DNA of 51,254 nucleotides from Myxococcus sp. CA023 (GCF_010998615.1 NZ_JAAEAH010000071.1:1-51254), one strand, 5' to 3'; positions 1 to 8,866 are shown, counted from the stretch's first letter. The notes: generated by a model from the letters alone, not told the origin. Translations and numbers: made by a program.

Positions 1-75
1 ACGCCGCCCTTGCCCAACGTAGGAACCGGCCGTCCCACCGGGAAGTCCGGCTTCCGTCTCAAGGAGAACCAAGTC

Positions 76-549
76 ATGACTTCTGGACGTTTCGCCCCCT
101 TCTTCGCCGGGTTGCTCCTGCTCACCACCGGAGGCTGTGGCGGAGAAGCCCCCCGCTGCACGGAATGCCCCGCGGTCGAAGGCCGCTACCGGCTGCAATT
201 CGACACAGGCGCGGGCGTGCCTCCGGAGTGCGCGCTCCTGGGGGTGCAGGTTCCCACGGGTGAAGTGCTGGATATCGCCCGCTCGGGCGAAAACCTCACC
301 AGCCGGGTTGCGGGCGTCCCCGTCCGGGGCACCATCACTTCCCAGGGGACCTTCCTGATGACGGGAACGGGAGTGCCCTCGGCGAACCGGACGGACACCC
401 TGACGCTCACCGGCAGCTACCAGGCGCCGCTGACGGATGGCGGGACGGCGTCCATTACCGGCGTCCTCACGGGCAGCTACGTGCGCGCGTCCGACACGGG
501 GGGACAGCGCTGCAACGTCAGCAGTCCGTTCTCGGCGACCCGGGACTGA
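76..549 (+). CDS. Putative secreted lipoprotein, family unknown
   Basis: Predicted 157-residue exported lipoprotein of unknown function. I chose the ATG at 76 because AAGGAG lies 10 bases upstream and because it opens directly into a signal peptide; the frame is open further upstream but without a good ribosome site. The signal peptide has one basic residue, a hydrophobic core of Phe and Leu, then TTGGC-GG, a usable though not ideal lipobox with the modified Cys near residue 25. The mature part begins with a short Cys-containing stretch (APRCTECP) and continues as a Thr/Ser/Gly-rich domain that looks beta-stranded, with another Cys near the C terminus. I recognise no catalytic motif. It is followed by the convergent small gene at 581-700. 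Confidence 0.75.
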   Translation: MTSGRFAPFFAGLLLLTTGGCGGEAPRCTECPAVEGRYRLQFDTGAGVPPECALLGVQVPTGEVLDIARSGENLTSRVAGVPVRGTITSQGTFLMTGTGVPSANRTDTLTLTGSYQAPLTDGGTASITGVLTGSYVRASDTGGQRCNVSSPFSATRD

Positions 550-580
550 GCCACGGGCCGCACGAGCGCGGTCGGAACGA

Positions 581-700
581 CTACTTCTTCTTCGACTCCG
601 CGGCGGCCTTGGCCTCGGCCTTGTTCTTCTTGGCCCGCTTCTTCCAGGCCTGCTTGATCTTCATCTGCACGCGACGGTGCTTGCTCTTGCTGCGGGCCAT
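581..700 (-). CDS. 39-residue lysine/arginine-rich mini-protein
   Basis: Very small basic protein beginning MARSKSKHRRVQMKIKQ and ending in a KAEAKAAAESKKK-type tail. About half the residues are Lys or Arg and there is no hydrophobic segment. The ATG (698-700, minus) has AGGAG about 7 bases upstream, and the reading is clean to a TAG at 581. The composition resembles short ribosomal-protein-like or nucleic-acid-binding peptides, and I recall similar uncharacterised mini-proteins in Myxococcus genomes; binding to RNA or DNA is an inference from charge only. It sits alone between a convergent lipoprotein gene and the peptidase gene on the same strand upstream. It is easily missed because a longer spurious frame covers it on the other strand. 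Confidence 0.7.
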   Translation of the reverse strand: MARSKSKHRRVQMKIKQAWKKRAKKNKAEAKAAAESKKK

Positions 701-742
701 CTTTGACTCCTGTGCTCCGTACGGAGACGTGAAAAGAGGGGC

Positions 743-2095
743 TTAACTATCAGAACCCGCCGGGCTCCCGGAAGAGGAACCCTCGGGCCCCCCCGGCTCG
801 CCGGTGTCGTCCGGTGCCGGACGGGTGGGAAACGGGATTCCCTCGGCGCTCCGGACCTGGGTCGGCCGGGCGGTGGACGCCTTCACGTCCCCCTCCCGGT
901 CCTCGTTGCTGGGCCGCTCCTTGGCCGCCGGGGCGCTCGACTGCTGGGGACGCTTCTTCACGGACGCGAAAATCGGCTTGTAGGCGTCCAGGAAGCGCCG
1001 GACCTCGTCCAGGGGGAGCGCCGGGCAGTGGTTGCCGTTGGCGCCCGTCATGGACGTGGCCATGCACATGGCGTTCAGGATGGCCTCCTCGGTGGCCTCC
1101 ATGACCGCCTCATAGAGGGGGTCCAGGCGCTGATCCAGGAGGAGCTTCAGCTTGTAGACCATCTTCTGCGTGCGCCGGGGGATGATGTTCGCCGTGGAGA
1201 AGCCGACGACAATCTCCCCGGAGCCGTGCGCCGCGTAGCTGCCCACGCGGCCAATGCCCAGCGCCACGCGCTTGCAGAGGCGGTTGATTTGATGGCTCAG
1301 CAACGGCGCGTCCGTGGCCACCACCGCGATGATGGAGCCGTACGTCTGGCCGCGCTTGGGCGTGCCCTTGAACTTCTCCGCCAGCACCTCGCCCACGGGC
1401 AGGCCGCCCACCCGCAGGTTGTGCATCTTCCCGAAGTTGGACATCACCAGCACACCCAGCGTGTAGCCGCCCAGCACCTCCGGCAGCTTGCGGGACGACG
1501 TGCCGATTCCCCCCTTGAAGTCGCACGTCACCATGCCAGTGCCGCCACCCACGTTCCCCTCGGCCACGGGGCCAGTGGAGGCGTTGTTGATGGCCTCGAA
1601 GACATGCTCCTCGCGCACGTGGCGCCCGGAAATGTCGTTGAGCCAGGAATCGTCACACTCCCCCACCACGGGGATGATGACGTCGTGCTCGTCGCCGATG
1701 CCGGGGTAGCGGTCCACCAGGTAACGCGCCACGCCGTCCGACACCGCACCCACCGCCATGGTGTTGGTGAGGAGGATGGGCGTCTCGATGAGGCCCCATT
1801 CCATGAGCTGCGTCATGCCGGCGACCTCGCCCGCGCCGTTGAGCACGAAGCCGCCCCCCGTCATGCGCTCCATGAAGATGTTCCCCTGGTTGGGGAGGAT
1901 GGCGGTGACCCCCGTACGCACCGGACCGTGCCCGGGGCGAAGCGGGCCCTCGCCACGTATCAACGTGCTGTGCCCGACGAGCACCCCCTCCACGTCGGTG
2001 ATGGCGTTGAACTTGCCGGGCTTGAAGCGCCCCAGCGGCAGGCCCAGCTCACGGGCCCGGACGCGGGGACCCGTCTCCTCGGGGATGTGCACCAT
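743..2095 (-). CDS. P1 family (DmpA/S58-like) aminopeptidase
   Basis: 450-residue protein of the DmpA / peptidase family S58 (P1 family), which are Ntn-hydrolase-fold aminopeptidases made as a precursor that cleaves itself into two chains. Family hallmarks seen: NAITDVEGVLVGHST near the N terminus, TGVTAILP, the GGFVLNGAGEVAG block, PVVGECDDSWLND, and GNVGGGTGMVTCDFKGGIGTSSR, which contains the auto-processing Gly-(Thr/Ser) site and supplies the new N-terminal nucleophile. The second chain continues to about residue 375 (MTGANGNHCPALPLDEV). The last 70 residues are a low-complexity, charged and Ser/Pro/Gly-rich extension not needed for the fold. No signal peptide is apparent, so cytoplasmic. 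The substrate cannot be read from the sequence; characterised relatives act on D-amino-acid or beta-amino-acid peptides. Confidence 0.88.
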   Translation of the reverse strand: MVHIPEETGPRVRARELGLPLGRFKPGKFNAITDVEGVLVGHSTLIRGEGPLRPGHGPVRTGVTAILPNQGNIFMERMTGGGFVLNGAGEVAGMTQLMEWGLIETPILLTNTMAVGAVSDGVARYLVDRYPGIGDEHDVIIPVVGECDDSWLNDISGRHVREEHVFEAINNASTGPVAEGNVGGGTGMVTCDFKGGIGTSSRKLPEVLGGYTLGVLVMSNFGKMHNLRVGGLPVGEVLAEKFKGTPKRGQTYGSIIAVVATDAPLLSHQINRLCKRVALGIGRVGSYAAHGSGEIVVGFSTANIIPRRTQKMVYKLKLLLDQRLDPLYEAVMEATEEAILNAMCMATSMTGANGNHCPALPLDEVRRFLDAYKPIFASVKKRPQQSSAPAAKERPSNEDREGDVKASTARPTQVRSAEGIPFPTRPAPDDTGEPGGPEGSSSGSPAGSDS

Positions 2096-2205
2096 AGAGG
2101 GAGGACACTAACCGACCACTCCCCACAGTCAACCACTCCAGCCGGCCCCGCCCGCCCCCTCGAAGAGGAGGCAAGGGACGAGGCGGCCAGGGCGTCGCGT
2201 GGGAC

Positions 2206-4395
2206 TCAGGCCTTCGCGTCCAGGCGCGGAGACGGCTCCGGCGCTGGGGACGCCGGTGCGGGGGCCGTCGCGGCCACGGGCTGCGCGGCGGCGGGAGTCC
2301 CCTCCTCCAGGGGTACGCTCTTGCGCAACACCGAAGCGGGATGCTCGCTGGCGGCGCGGCGCGCCTCGCGCTCCTTGTAGCGGCGGATGGCGGGGGCCAT
2401 GATTTCGCCGATGAGCCCCCGGTAGTCCATGCCGGCGCCCTGGGCGATGAGCACCAGGTCGCTCCAGCCCGGCGTCAGGCCCGGCAGCGGGTTGCACTCG
2501 ATGAAGTAGATGCGCCCCTTGTCATCCATGCGGAAGTCGATGCGCGCGACGTCGCGGCATCCCAGCGCCATGAACGAGTTGCGCGCCGCCGTGCGCAGCC
2601 GCTCCAGCAGCGCGGGCTCCAGCTTCGCCGGCGCGTCGTAGCGGATGCGGTCCGTCCAATCGAGCTTGTGCTGGAAGCTGTAGACGGGGTTCTTCTCCTC
2701 CCGGTCCAGGAAGACGATCTCCATGGGCGGCAGGACGCGGGGACGCCGCTCGCCCAGCAGGCCCACGGTGAACTCACGGCCGCGGATGTACTCCTCGATG
2801 AGCGCGGGCTGCTGGTACTTGCCGGCAATCTCGCGCACCACCTCGCGCAGCTCCGCCTCGCTGTGGCAGACGCTCTTGGTGACGACGCCCTTGGAGCTGC
2901 CCTCCGCCACCGGCTTCACGATGAGCGGGAAGGTGGTGAACTCCTTGTTGAGGCGCTCCTTGCCCGTCGCCATGAGCTGGAAGTTGGGCGTGAGGATGCC
3001 AGCCTGCCGGACAATCTTCTTCGCCAGGCCCTTGTCCAGGGCGATGGACAGCGTGGCCGGGTCCGAGCCCGTGTACGGGATGTCCAGCAGCTCCAGCAGC
3101 GCCGGGACCTGGCTCTCCCGGTTGCGGCCCTTGAAGCCCTCCGCGATGTTGAACACCACGTCCAGCGGCGTGCTCGACAGCACCGAGGGAAGCTCGGCCG
3201 TTGCCTCCAGGTCGATGACCTCGTGGCCCCACGACGCAATCGCCTCGCGGATGGCCTGGAGCGTGTTCGGCGAGTCGTACTCGGCCTCGCTGTCCTCCAC
3301 CGTCTCCGCCGTGGCCATGGGCTTCACGCGCTTCACGTTGAAGCTGAAGCCCACGCGCAGCGGACCGCTCTTGCGCGCCGGCTTGCCCTGGCGACGCGAC
3401 GAGTCCTTGATTTTGTACCGCTTTGCCGCGCTGGTGATGATGGAGTTGATGACCCCATCCAGGTGCAGGCCGTCCAGCTCCGCAGCCGCGTAGATGCCCG
3501 CGCGCGGCTCCAGGCTGGGGAGCGCGTTGATCTCCAGGAAGTACGGCACGCCCGCGTCACTGAGGCGCACGTCGATGCGCCCCAGGTCGCGGCAGTCGAG
3601 CGCCCGGTACACCTTCTGCGCCATCCGCCGGATGTCCTCCGCCGTGCGAGGCGGAATCTGCGCCGGGGCGCGCACGCTGACCGTGCCCTCCCGCGACGTC
3701 TTCAGCGCGTAGTCGTAGATGGCGTACTTGCGGCCCTGCGTGACGGCCGGGTCGATGACGTACTCCACCGGGGAGAGCACGCCGTCGTAGTCATTGTCCA
3801 CCGACTCCAGGAACGGCACGGCGAGGTCGCGGCCGGAGATGTACTCCTCCACCAGCACGCCGGACGGGTACTTCTCCAGCGCGGCGGCCACCTTGGCTCG
3901 AACCTCGTCCAGCGTCTCCGCGATGGAGTCCTGGCTGATGCCCTTGGACGAGCCCTCGAAGTTGGGCTTCACGATGACGGGGAAGCGCAGGTTCTCCGCG
4001 GACAGCTCGCTGAGCTTCTCCACGTACTGCCAGCCGGGGGTGCGGATGCCCTGCTTGGACAGCACCAGCTTGGTGAGCTGCTTGTCGAGCGTCACCGCCA
4101 GCGCGTACGCGTCCGAGCCCGTGAACGGGAAGCCCAGCTCGTCGAAGAGGGCCGGATAGAAGGCCTCGCGGAAGCGGCCGCGGCGGCCCTCGGCGGTGTT
4201 GAAGATGAGGTCCGGGCTGTAGGCCTCCAGCCGCGCCACGGTGCGCGAGGCCGGGCCGCTCACCTCGAAGCGCTCCAGCCGGTGGCCGATGCGCTCGATG
4301 GCCGCCGCGAGCGCGTTGACCGTCTCCTGCGTGTCGAACTCCGCCTCTTCTTCCAAATCAGACAGCCTGAGGTTGTGGGTCAGCGCGATGCGCAT
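2206..4395 (-). CDS. Tandem ATP-grasp protein, double D-Ala-D-Ala ligase-like
   Basis: 729-residue protein built from two complete D-alanine-D-alanine-ligase-like ATP-grasp units. Unit 1 is about residues 1-330 and unit 2 about 346-690. Each has the N-terminal DLIFNTAEG/DVVFNIAEG block, a YTGSD or FTGSD motif, the ATP-binding IVKPNFEGSSKG (about 141-152) or IVKPVAEGSSKG (about 491-503), and a C-terminal metal-binding segment (EINALPSLEPRAG; IECNPLPGLTPGW). An ordinary Ddl has one unit of about 300-350 residues, so this is a duplication-fusion. The C terminus is Ala/Pro-rich. The start overlaps the upstream RDD gene by 16 bases, so the two are probably translationally coupled. It may ligate amino acids or other carboxylates; which substrate, and whether both units are active, is unknown. 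It is unlikely to be the housekeeping ddl. Confidence 0.85.
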   Translation of the reverse strand: MRIALTHNLRLSDLEEEAEFDTQETVNALAAAIERIGHRLERFEVSGPASRTVARLEAYSPDLIFNTAEGRRGRFREAFYPALFDELGFPFTGSDAYALAVTLDKQLTKLVLSKQGIRTPGWQYVEKLSELSAENLRFPVIVKPNFEGSSKGISQDSIAETLDEVRAKVAAALEKYPSGVLVEEYISGRDLAVPFLESVDNDYDGVLSPVEYVIDPAVTQGRKYAIYDYALKTSREGTVSVRAPAQIPPRTAEDIRRMAQKVYRALDCRDLGRIDVRLSDAGVPYFLEINALPSLEPRAGIYAAAELDGLHLDGVINSIITSAAKRYKIKDSSRRQGKPARKSGPLRVGFSFNVKRVKPMATAETVEDSEAEYDSPNTLQAIREAIASWGHEVIDLEATAELPSVLSSTPLDVVFNIAEGFKGRNRESQVPALLELLDIPYTGSDPATLSIALDKGLAKKIVRQAGILTPNFQLMATGKERLNKEFTTFPLIVKPVAEGSSKGVVTKSVCHSEAELREVVREIAGKYQQPALIEEYIRGREFTVGLLGERRPRVLPPMEIVFLDREEKNPVYSFQHKLDWTDRIRYDAPAKLEPALLERLRTAARNSFMALGCRDVARIDFRMDDKGRIYFIECNPLPGLTPGWSDLVLIAQGAGMDYRGLIGEIMAPAIRRYKEREARRAASEHPASVLRKSVPLEEGTPAAAQPVAATAPAPASPAPEPSPRLDAKA

Positions 4396-5024
4396 GGGTA
4401 CCCCCTTCGCTTCCTGAACGACGAGCGTCCACGGCGCACCTTCGCCGCGGACATGAGCCTGCCGGAGGCGCGCTCATGCGCGACCGGCGTGCGAGCTGCA
4501 ACGGTTACGCCCGCGACGACCTTCCCGTCGACCACCTGCGTCTGCGCCCAGGTGTCGCCCAGCCGCCAGCCCAGCGGGTCCCTCAGCACGCGCCATGCTT
4601 CCACGCTGCCGATGACAATGAGCCCCGCGGCCGCGGCCACCGTCCCATGCGGCGCGGGCATCATTCCCAGCAGCACGATGAGCGCCAGCGGTGCGTTGCG
4701 CAGGGTGCTGTCGCGGTGCCGCGCCGCCGAACGCGTGGGCAGGTGCATCACCTTCACGCCGAAGATGCGCTTGCCCACGCTCTGGCCCTGGAGCATCCCG
4801 TCCGCCAGCAGCAGGAACAGCAGCGCCACCACCGCGCCCGCCGCCCCCCCCACGACGTACAGGCCCCACGCCACCGACACGTCCACCGCCCGCGCGCCGC
4901 CGCGCAGCCAGAGCGAGGCCTTGGGATAAGGAGAGTCGGGTTGCGCGTCTCCGGACACCAACCGCAAGGCGCGGCCACCTTGCCGGCTTGCCGTCATGAA
5001 CACGCGGCTTCGCGCGGTGCTCAC
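4380..5024 (-). CDS. RDD family membrane protein
   Basis: 214-residue membrane protein of the RDD family. The domain starts at about residue 37 with RGGARAVDVSVAWGLY, carrying the Arg and Asp that name the family, continues through a hydrophobic helix (about 57-80) and reaches the characteristic GQSVGKRIFGVKVM motif near 79-92. Two more hydrophobic helices follow (about 112-142). The C-terminal 60 residues are soluble and basic. The annotated start is a GTG that overlaps the stop of the upstream DUF4177-like gene as GTGA; an ATG nine codons in is possible. RDD proteins are of uncertain role, some implicated in ion transport. It forms a tightly overlapping operon with the gene before it and the tandem ATP-grasp gene after it. 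Confidence 0.82.
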   Translation of the reverse strand: MSTARSRVFMTASRQGGRALRLVSGDAQPDSPYPKASLWLRGGARAVDVSVAWGLYVVGGAAGAVVALLFLLLADGMLQGQSVGKRIFGVKVMHLPTRSAARHRDSTLRNAPLALIVLLGMMPAPHGTVAAAAGLIVIGSVEAWRVLRDPLGWRLGDTWAQTQVVDGKVVAGVTVAARTPVAHERASGRLMSAAKVRRGRSSFRKRRGYPCASR

Positions 5025-5527
5025 TCCTCCGGCTCCAGCGTGAGGCCTTCCTCGCGCGGCTCGGGCTCATCCAGCCCCGCCAGCCGCGCCAGCCGTTCGT
5101 GGGCGCTCAAAGGAGAAATCATCGGCGCGGCCCACTCGGCGTGCTCGCGCGTGTACGCGGCCGCGAGCGCCGCGGTGGGGCTGCCCGTCTCCGACATCCG
5201 CATCAGCCGCCCGCGCGCCGCGTCTTCATCATGCCTGGCGGGGCCGCCCTGGCGCGTGAAGAGGACGAAAGCCATGGCCGGGCGCTTGGAGGACTCGCGC
5301 ATCGCGAACTGGATGCCGTCGAGATTCCAGCCCTTGGCCGCCCACTCGTTGAGGGTGCGCTCCAGGGCGCCCTCGTCCACTGTGGACAGCTCGACCACTT
5401 TGTACTGCAAGGGTCCTGCGGGGGTTTCACGGGCCGCGCGACCGGCGCCGGACCGCTTCTTCGCGGTGGACCGGCGTTGGGGCGGGGGCTTCTGGGACTT
5501 TCGTCCAGGCCGCTTTTTGGTTGGCAT
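5021..5527 (-). CDS. DUF4177-like protein with basic N-terminal tail
   Basis: 168-residue protein. An Arg/Lys/Pro-rich N-terminal tail of about 35 residues (MPTKKRPGRKSQK...) is followed by a compact domain starting LQYKVVELSTVDEGALERTLNEWAAKGW and ending AFVLFTR, the pattern of DUF4177 (a small alpha-beta domain with a conserved GW). The remaining residues are charged and Glu-rich. I use the ATG at 5527; the frame stays open for 16 codons upstream, but those lack a better ribosome site. The stop overlaps the GTG start of the RDD gene by four bases, so it heads a three-gene overlapping operon with the RDD and ATP-grasp genes. Function unknown; no catalytic residues are recognisable. Confidence 0.72.
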   Translation of the reverse strand: MPTKKRPGRKSQKPPPQRRSTAKKRSGAGRAARETPAGPLQYKVVELSTVDEGALERTLNEWAAKGWNLDGIQFAMRESSKRPAMAFVLFTRQGGPARHDEDAARGRLMRMSETGSPTAALAAAYTREHAEWAAPMISPLSAHERLARLAGLDEPEPREEGLTLEPEE

Positions 5528-5602
5528 CGTGCGACGCTCATTTGGACGCAACGCGCGCGGCGGATCAAGAATCAACCCGCCGCGAGCCCGCCCGGCTGTT
5601 GC

Positions 5603-6571
5603 CTACAGGAGCTTCGCCGCCTCCAGGGCGTGGTAGGTGATGATGAGGTCGGAGCCGGCGCGCTTCATGGACGTGAGCGTCTCCAGCATCACCCGCTCGT
5701 AGTCGATCCACCCGTTCTGCCCGGCGGCCTTGAGCATCGAGTACTCGCCGGACACGTTGTAGGAGACGACGGGCAGCTCCCAGCGCTCGCGCACGGCGCG
5801 GATGACGTCCAGGTAGGCCAGCGCGGGCTTGACCATGATCATGTCCGCGCCCTCCTCCACGTCCAGGGCCACTTCCTTGAGGGCCTCGCGGAAGTTGCCG
5901 GGGTCCATCTGGTAGCCCCGGCGGTCACCGGAGGTCGGCGTGTTCTGGGCAGCCTCGCGGAACGGCCCGTAGTATCCGGACGCGAACTTGGCCGAGTACG
6001 CCATGATGGGCAGCTCGCCGAAGCCCGTCTCGTCCAGGGCGGCGCGGATGGCGGCCACGCGGCCATCCATCATGTCCGACGGAGCGATGATGTCCGCGCC
6101 CGCCTTGGCGCAGCTCACGGACATCTTCGCCAGCAGCGGCAGCGTGGCGTCATTGACGACGTGGCCGCCTTCCAACACGCCGCAGTGGCCGTGGTCGGTG
6201 AACTCGCACAGGCAGACGTCGACGATGACCTGGAGGTCCGGCTCGGCCGCCTTGATCTCCTGGATGGCGCGCTGGACGATGCCGTCGTCGGCGTAGGCCT
6301 GGGTGCCGCGGGCGTCCTTGTGGTTGGGGATGCCGAACAGGAGGACGGCGGGCACGCCCAGCTTCCGGGCGTGCCTGGCCTCGGCGACGACATGCTCCAG
6401 CGACAGGTTGAAGATCCCCGGCATGGAGACGATGGGACGGCGCACGTCCCGGCCTTCCACGACGAAGAGGGGGTAGATGAAGTCGCCCGGGTCGAGGCGC
6501 GTCTCGCGCACCATGTCACGCAGGACGGCGTTGCGGCGCAGGCGGCGGGGTCGGTGGATGGGATAGGCCAT
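5603..6571 (-). CDS. hemB: Delta-aminolevulinic acid dehydratase (porphobilinogen synthase)
   Basis: 322-residue cytoplasmic enzyme that condenses two 5-aminolevulinate molecules to porphobilinogen, the second common step of haem and corrin synthesis. Family features: RPRRLRR...DFIYPLFVVEG at the start, a zinc-site cysteine cluster at C120, C122 and C130 in DVCLCEFTDHGHCG, the first Schiff-base lysine K195 in SAKFAS, the second K248 in MVKPAL, and the closing block with SYNVSGEYSM. Length fits the family (about 320-335). The frame is open upstream of the ATG at 6571, but homologues begin with this MAYPIHRPRR-type sequence. The gene stands alone, with the DUF4177-like operon 75 bases downstream and a small gene upstream on the same strand. 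Confidence 0.95.
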   Translation of the reverse strand: MAYPIHRPRRLRRNAVLRDMVRETRLDPGDFIYPLFVVEGRDVRRPIVSMPGIFNLSLEHVVAEARHARKLGVPAVLLFGIPNHKDARGTQAYADDGIVQRAIQEIKAAEPDLQVIVDVCLCEFTDHGHCGVLEGGHVVNDATLPLLAKMSVSCAKAGADIIAPSDMMDGRVAAIRAALDETGFGELPIMAYSAKFASGYYGPFREAAQNTPTSGDRRGYQMDPGNFREALKEVALDVEEGADMIMVKPALAYLDVIRAVRERWELPVVSYNVSGEYSMLKAAGQNGWIDYERVMLETLTSMKRAGSDLIITYHALEAAKLL

Positions 6572-6635
6572 GGCGGTCGCCGGTATAAACCGGCGGCGCC
6601 GTGCCTTCATCGTTTTGGGCCCCCGGCCCGCCTGC

Positions 6636-6845
6636 TCAGCCTGCGACGAGCCTCCAGCTCTTCTGATGGTTCCGAGCCTCCCGAGCGTGCCGCAGAGCGC
6701 GGCGCTCGGCGATGTCCGCTTCGTGCAGGGCGCGGGCGTAGCGCACGCGTGCCGCCTCCGTCCCGGTCGCCAGGTCCTTGTCGGCCTGCTCCAGCTCGCG
6801 GCGGGCATCCAGCAGCTGCTGTTCGATGCGGTCCTCGTACGTCAT
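6636..6845 (-). CDS. Small charged coiled-coil-like protein
   Basis: 69-residue hydrophilic protein beginning MTYEDRIEQQLLDARRELEQADKDL, rich in Ala, Arg and Glu and spaced as one long helix, probably coiled coil. I take the ATG at 6845 because GAGGAG lies 8 bases upstream; the frame is open for 22 more codons upstream without such a site. There is no signal, membrane helix or motif. It lies 64 bases upstream of hemB on the same strand and may be co-transcribed with it. It is divergent from the ABC operon; the 263 bases between the two starts hold no recognisable gene and presumably carry both promoters. Function unknown. Confidence 0.65.
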   Translation of the reverse strand: MTYEDRIEQQLLDARRELEQADKDLATGTEAARVRYARALHEADIAERRALRHAREARNHQKSWRLVAG

Positions 6846-7108
6846 GTCTGGTGCTCCTCGTGGCTTGAGTTTGCCGCCGGGCGATGCATGGGCCGGACCG
6901 TGGAGCTCCAAAGAGTCTGCAAGCCGCCAAGTCCCCGGAACAACGAGCTACCGCGGCGCGGCAGGCACCGCAGGCGTGCGAAGCGGCTTTCCCACGGGCG
7001 CGAACGGAGCGTCGCAGGGCGCGGCCAGGAGACCGTTCCGCCCGTCCGGACGACCGCCCAGCAACCTGACGCAATGGATGGACCGTCCAGTCGTCTACAG
7101 TCCCGACC

Positions 7109-8032
7109 GTGACAAGCCAGGAACCCGCCATCGAAGTGAGGGGATTGAGGAAGACGTACCACCGGGCCTTCCGGAAGGGAGGCAACGAGGCCCTCCGAGG
7201 CATGGACCTGACGGTGCCGGAAGGAAGCGCCTTCGGCCTCATCGGCCCCAACGGTGCGGGCAAGACGACCTTCATCAAGAGCATCCTCGGCATCGTCCAG
7301 CCCACGGAGGGGTCCATCCGAGTGCTGGGGGGCTCGCCCGAGGACCCGCGCATCCGCGCCCGCATCGGCTACCTGCCCGAGCGACTGCACCTGCCCGGCA
7401 CCTGGACGGCGCCCGCCTTCCTGGCGACGGTGACGCGGCTGAAGGGCCTCCCCGTGGACCCGGCGGGGAACCTGCGCCTCCTGGAGCGCGTGGGCCTGTC
7501 GGACGCGGTGGGCCGGCGCATTGGCGGATACTCCAAGGGCATGCGTCAGCGGCTGGGCCTGGCCGCGGCGCTGGTGGGCACCCCTTCCCTGCTGGTGCTG
7601 GACGAGCCCACGGACGGAATCGACCCCATGGGGCGGATGGAGGTACGGCGCATCCTCCAAGACGAGGTGCAGCGAGGCACGACATTGTTCCTCAACTCCC
7701 ACCTGCTGGCGGAGACCGAGCGTGTCTGTGACCGCGTCGCCATCCTCGCGGGAGGCCGCGTGGTGCGCGAGGGCCGGCTGGAGGACCTGGCGCGCGGCGG
7801 CGTGCGGTGGCTGGTGCGCTTCGCCCCGGGCGCCAACACGGAGGCCCTGGTGACGGCAGGCTTCGTCCGAGGCGTCGCGGAGGGACAATACGTCGTCGAG
7901 GCGGAGGACCCGGCGGCGCTCAACGGGGCATTGGACCGGGCGCGCGCGGCGGGGGCATTGATGGTGGAGCTGCGGCGTGACGGAACGGACTTGGAGTCGG
8001 TGCTGATGGGAACAGTGGAGGCCGCGGCGTGA
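7109..8032 (+). CDS. ABC transporter ATP-binding protein (ABC-2 exporter type)
   Basis: 307-residue ATPase of an ABC exporter of the ABC-2/NosF class. Visible: Walker A GPNGAGKTT at 46-54, Q-loop region near RIGYLPE, signature YSKGMRQRLGLA near 146-157, Walker B LLVLDEPTDGIDP near 164-176, and the switch His in LNSHLLAE. About 85 C-terminal residues beyond the ATPase core are typical of this class. The start is GTG. It overlaps the next gene by four bases (GTGA), which encodes the membrane partner, so the two form a coupled operon with the third gene. The cargo is unknown. Confidence 0.9.
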   Translation: MTSQEPAIEVRGLRKTYHRAFRKGGNEALRGMDLTVPEGSAFGLIGPNGAGKTTFIKSILGIVQPTEGSIRVLGGSPEDPRIRARIGYLPERLHLPGTWTAPAFLATVTRLKGLPVDPAGNLRLLERVGLSDAVGRRIGGYSKGMRQRLGLAAALVGTPSLLVLDEPTDGIDPMGRMEVRRILQDEVQRGTTLFLNSHLLAETERVCDRVAILAGGRVVREGRLEDLARGGVRWLVRFAPGANTEALVTAGFVRGVAEGQYVVEAEDPAALNGALDRARAAGALMVELRRDGTDLESVLMGTVEAAA

Positions 8033-8865
8033 AGCCCGTCCTGGGAATCGCGGGCTACGTGCTCCGTGAGGCGATGTCGCGCAAGTTCATCCTGGCGTTC
8101 ATGGTGGGCATCACCCTGGTGCTGACCGTGGTGGCGCTGAGCTTGCGCATCGAAGTGGTGGACGGAGCGCTCGCAGCGTCTCGGCTGTTCGGCGAGGAGA
8201 TTCGCTCGAGCATCCGCTCCGTCGACGTGGCCCTGCGACCGGTGTACCAGGCCGCGGCGTTCCTGGTGTTCTACGGCGGCATCCTGTTCGGCATCGTCGC
8301 GTGCTCGGACTTCGCGCCGTCGCTGATGTCACCAGGGCGCATCGAGCACCTGCTCGCGCTGCCCATCCAGCGCTGGCACCTGCTGGCGGGGACGTTCCTG
8401 GGCGTGATGGTGCTGGCGCTGGGCGGGACGCTGTATGGGACGACGGGGCTGGTGCTCATCTTCGGCGTGAAGGCGGGGTACTGGACGGCGGGGCCGCTCA
8501 TCGCGGGATTGCTCGCGTGCGTGGGCTTCGCGGCGGTGTACGCGGTGATGCTGACGGCGGCGACGCTGGTGCGCAGCGCGGCGCTGTGCGCGGCCTCCGG
8601 CTTCGTCTTCCTGGTGGGAGGAATCATCGCGGGCTACCGGCAGCAGATGACGCCCTTCTTCGAGGAAGGATTTGGACGCGAAGCCTTCCGGGCGGTGACG
8701 CTGGTGTTGCCACGGCTGTCCGCGCTGGCCGTGGCCGCGGGCGACATCGCCGCGTCCACGCCGTTGGAGGTGCGCTCGCTGGGCTTGCTGTTGCTCGGGG
8801 TGCTGGTGTTTGGATTCGGAGCGTTGGCGGTGGGGTTCTGGCGCTTCGAGGGAAAGGACTACTGA
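8029..8865 (+). CDS. ABC transporter permease, ABC-2/NosY-like
   Basis: 278-residue membrane protein. About six hydrophobic segments are visible (near residues 22-42, 75-95, 115-140, 150-175, 180-200 and 250-270), with an extracytoplasmic loop after the first, the layout of ABC-2 type permeases such as NosY. It pairs with the ATPase upstream through a GTGA overlap and presumably dimerises to form the channel. The following gene starts one base after its stop, so all three are probably made from one mRNA. Substrate unknown. Confidence 0.85.
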   Translation: MKPVLGIAGYVLREAMSRKFILAFMVGITLVLTVVALSLRIEVVDGALAASRLFGEEIRSSIRSVDVALRPVYQAAAFLVFYGGILFGIVACSDFAPSLMSPGRIEHLLALPIQRWHLLAGTFLGVMVLALGGTLYGTTGLVLIFGVKAGYWTAGPLIAGLLACVGFAAVYAVMLTAATLVRSAALCAASGFVFLVGGIIAGYRQQMTPFFEEGFGREAFRAVTLVLPRLSALAVAAGDIAASTPLEVRSLGLLLLGVLVFGFGALAVGFWRFEGKDY

Positions 8866-8866
8866 C

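Noticed and set aside
2341..4929. 862-codon open frame on the plus strand
   Set aside because: Antisense shadow of the tandem ATP-grasp gene; His/Arg/Val-rich composition from high GC, no family, no ribosome site.
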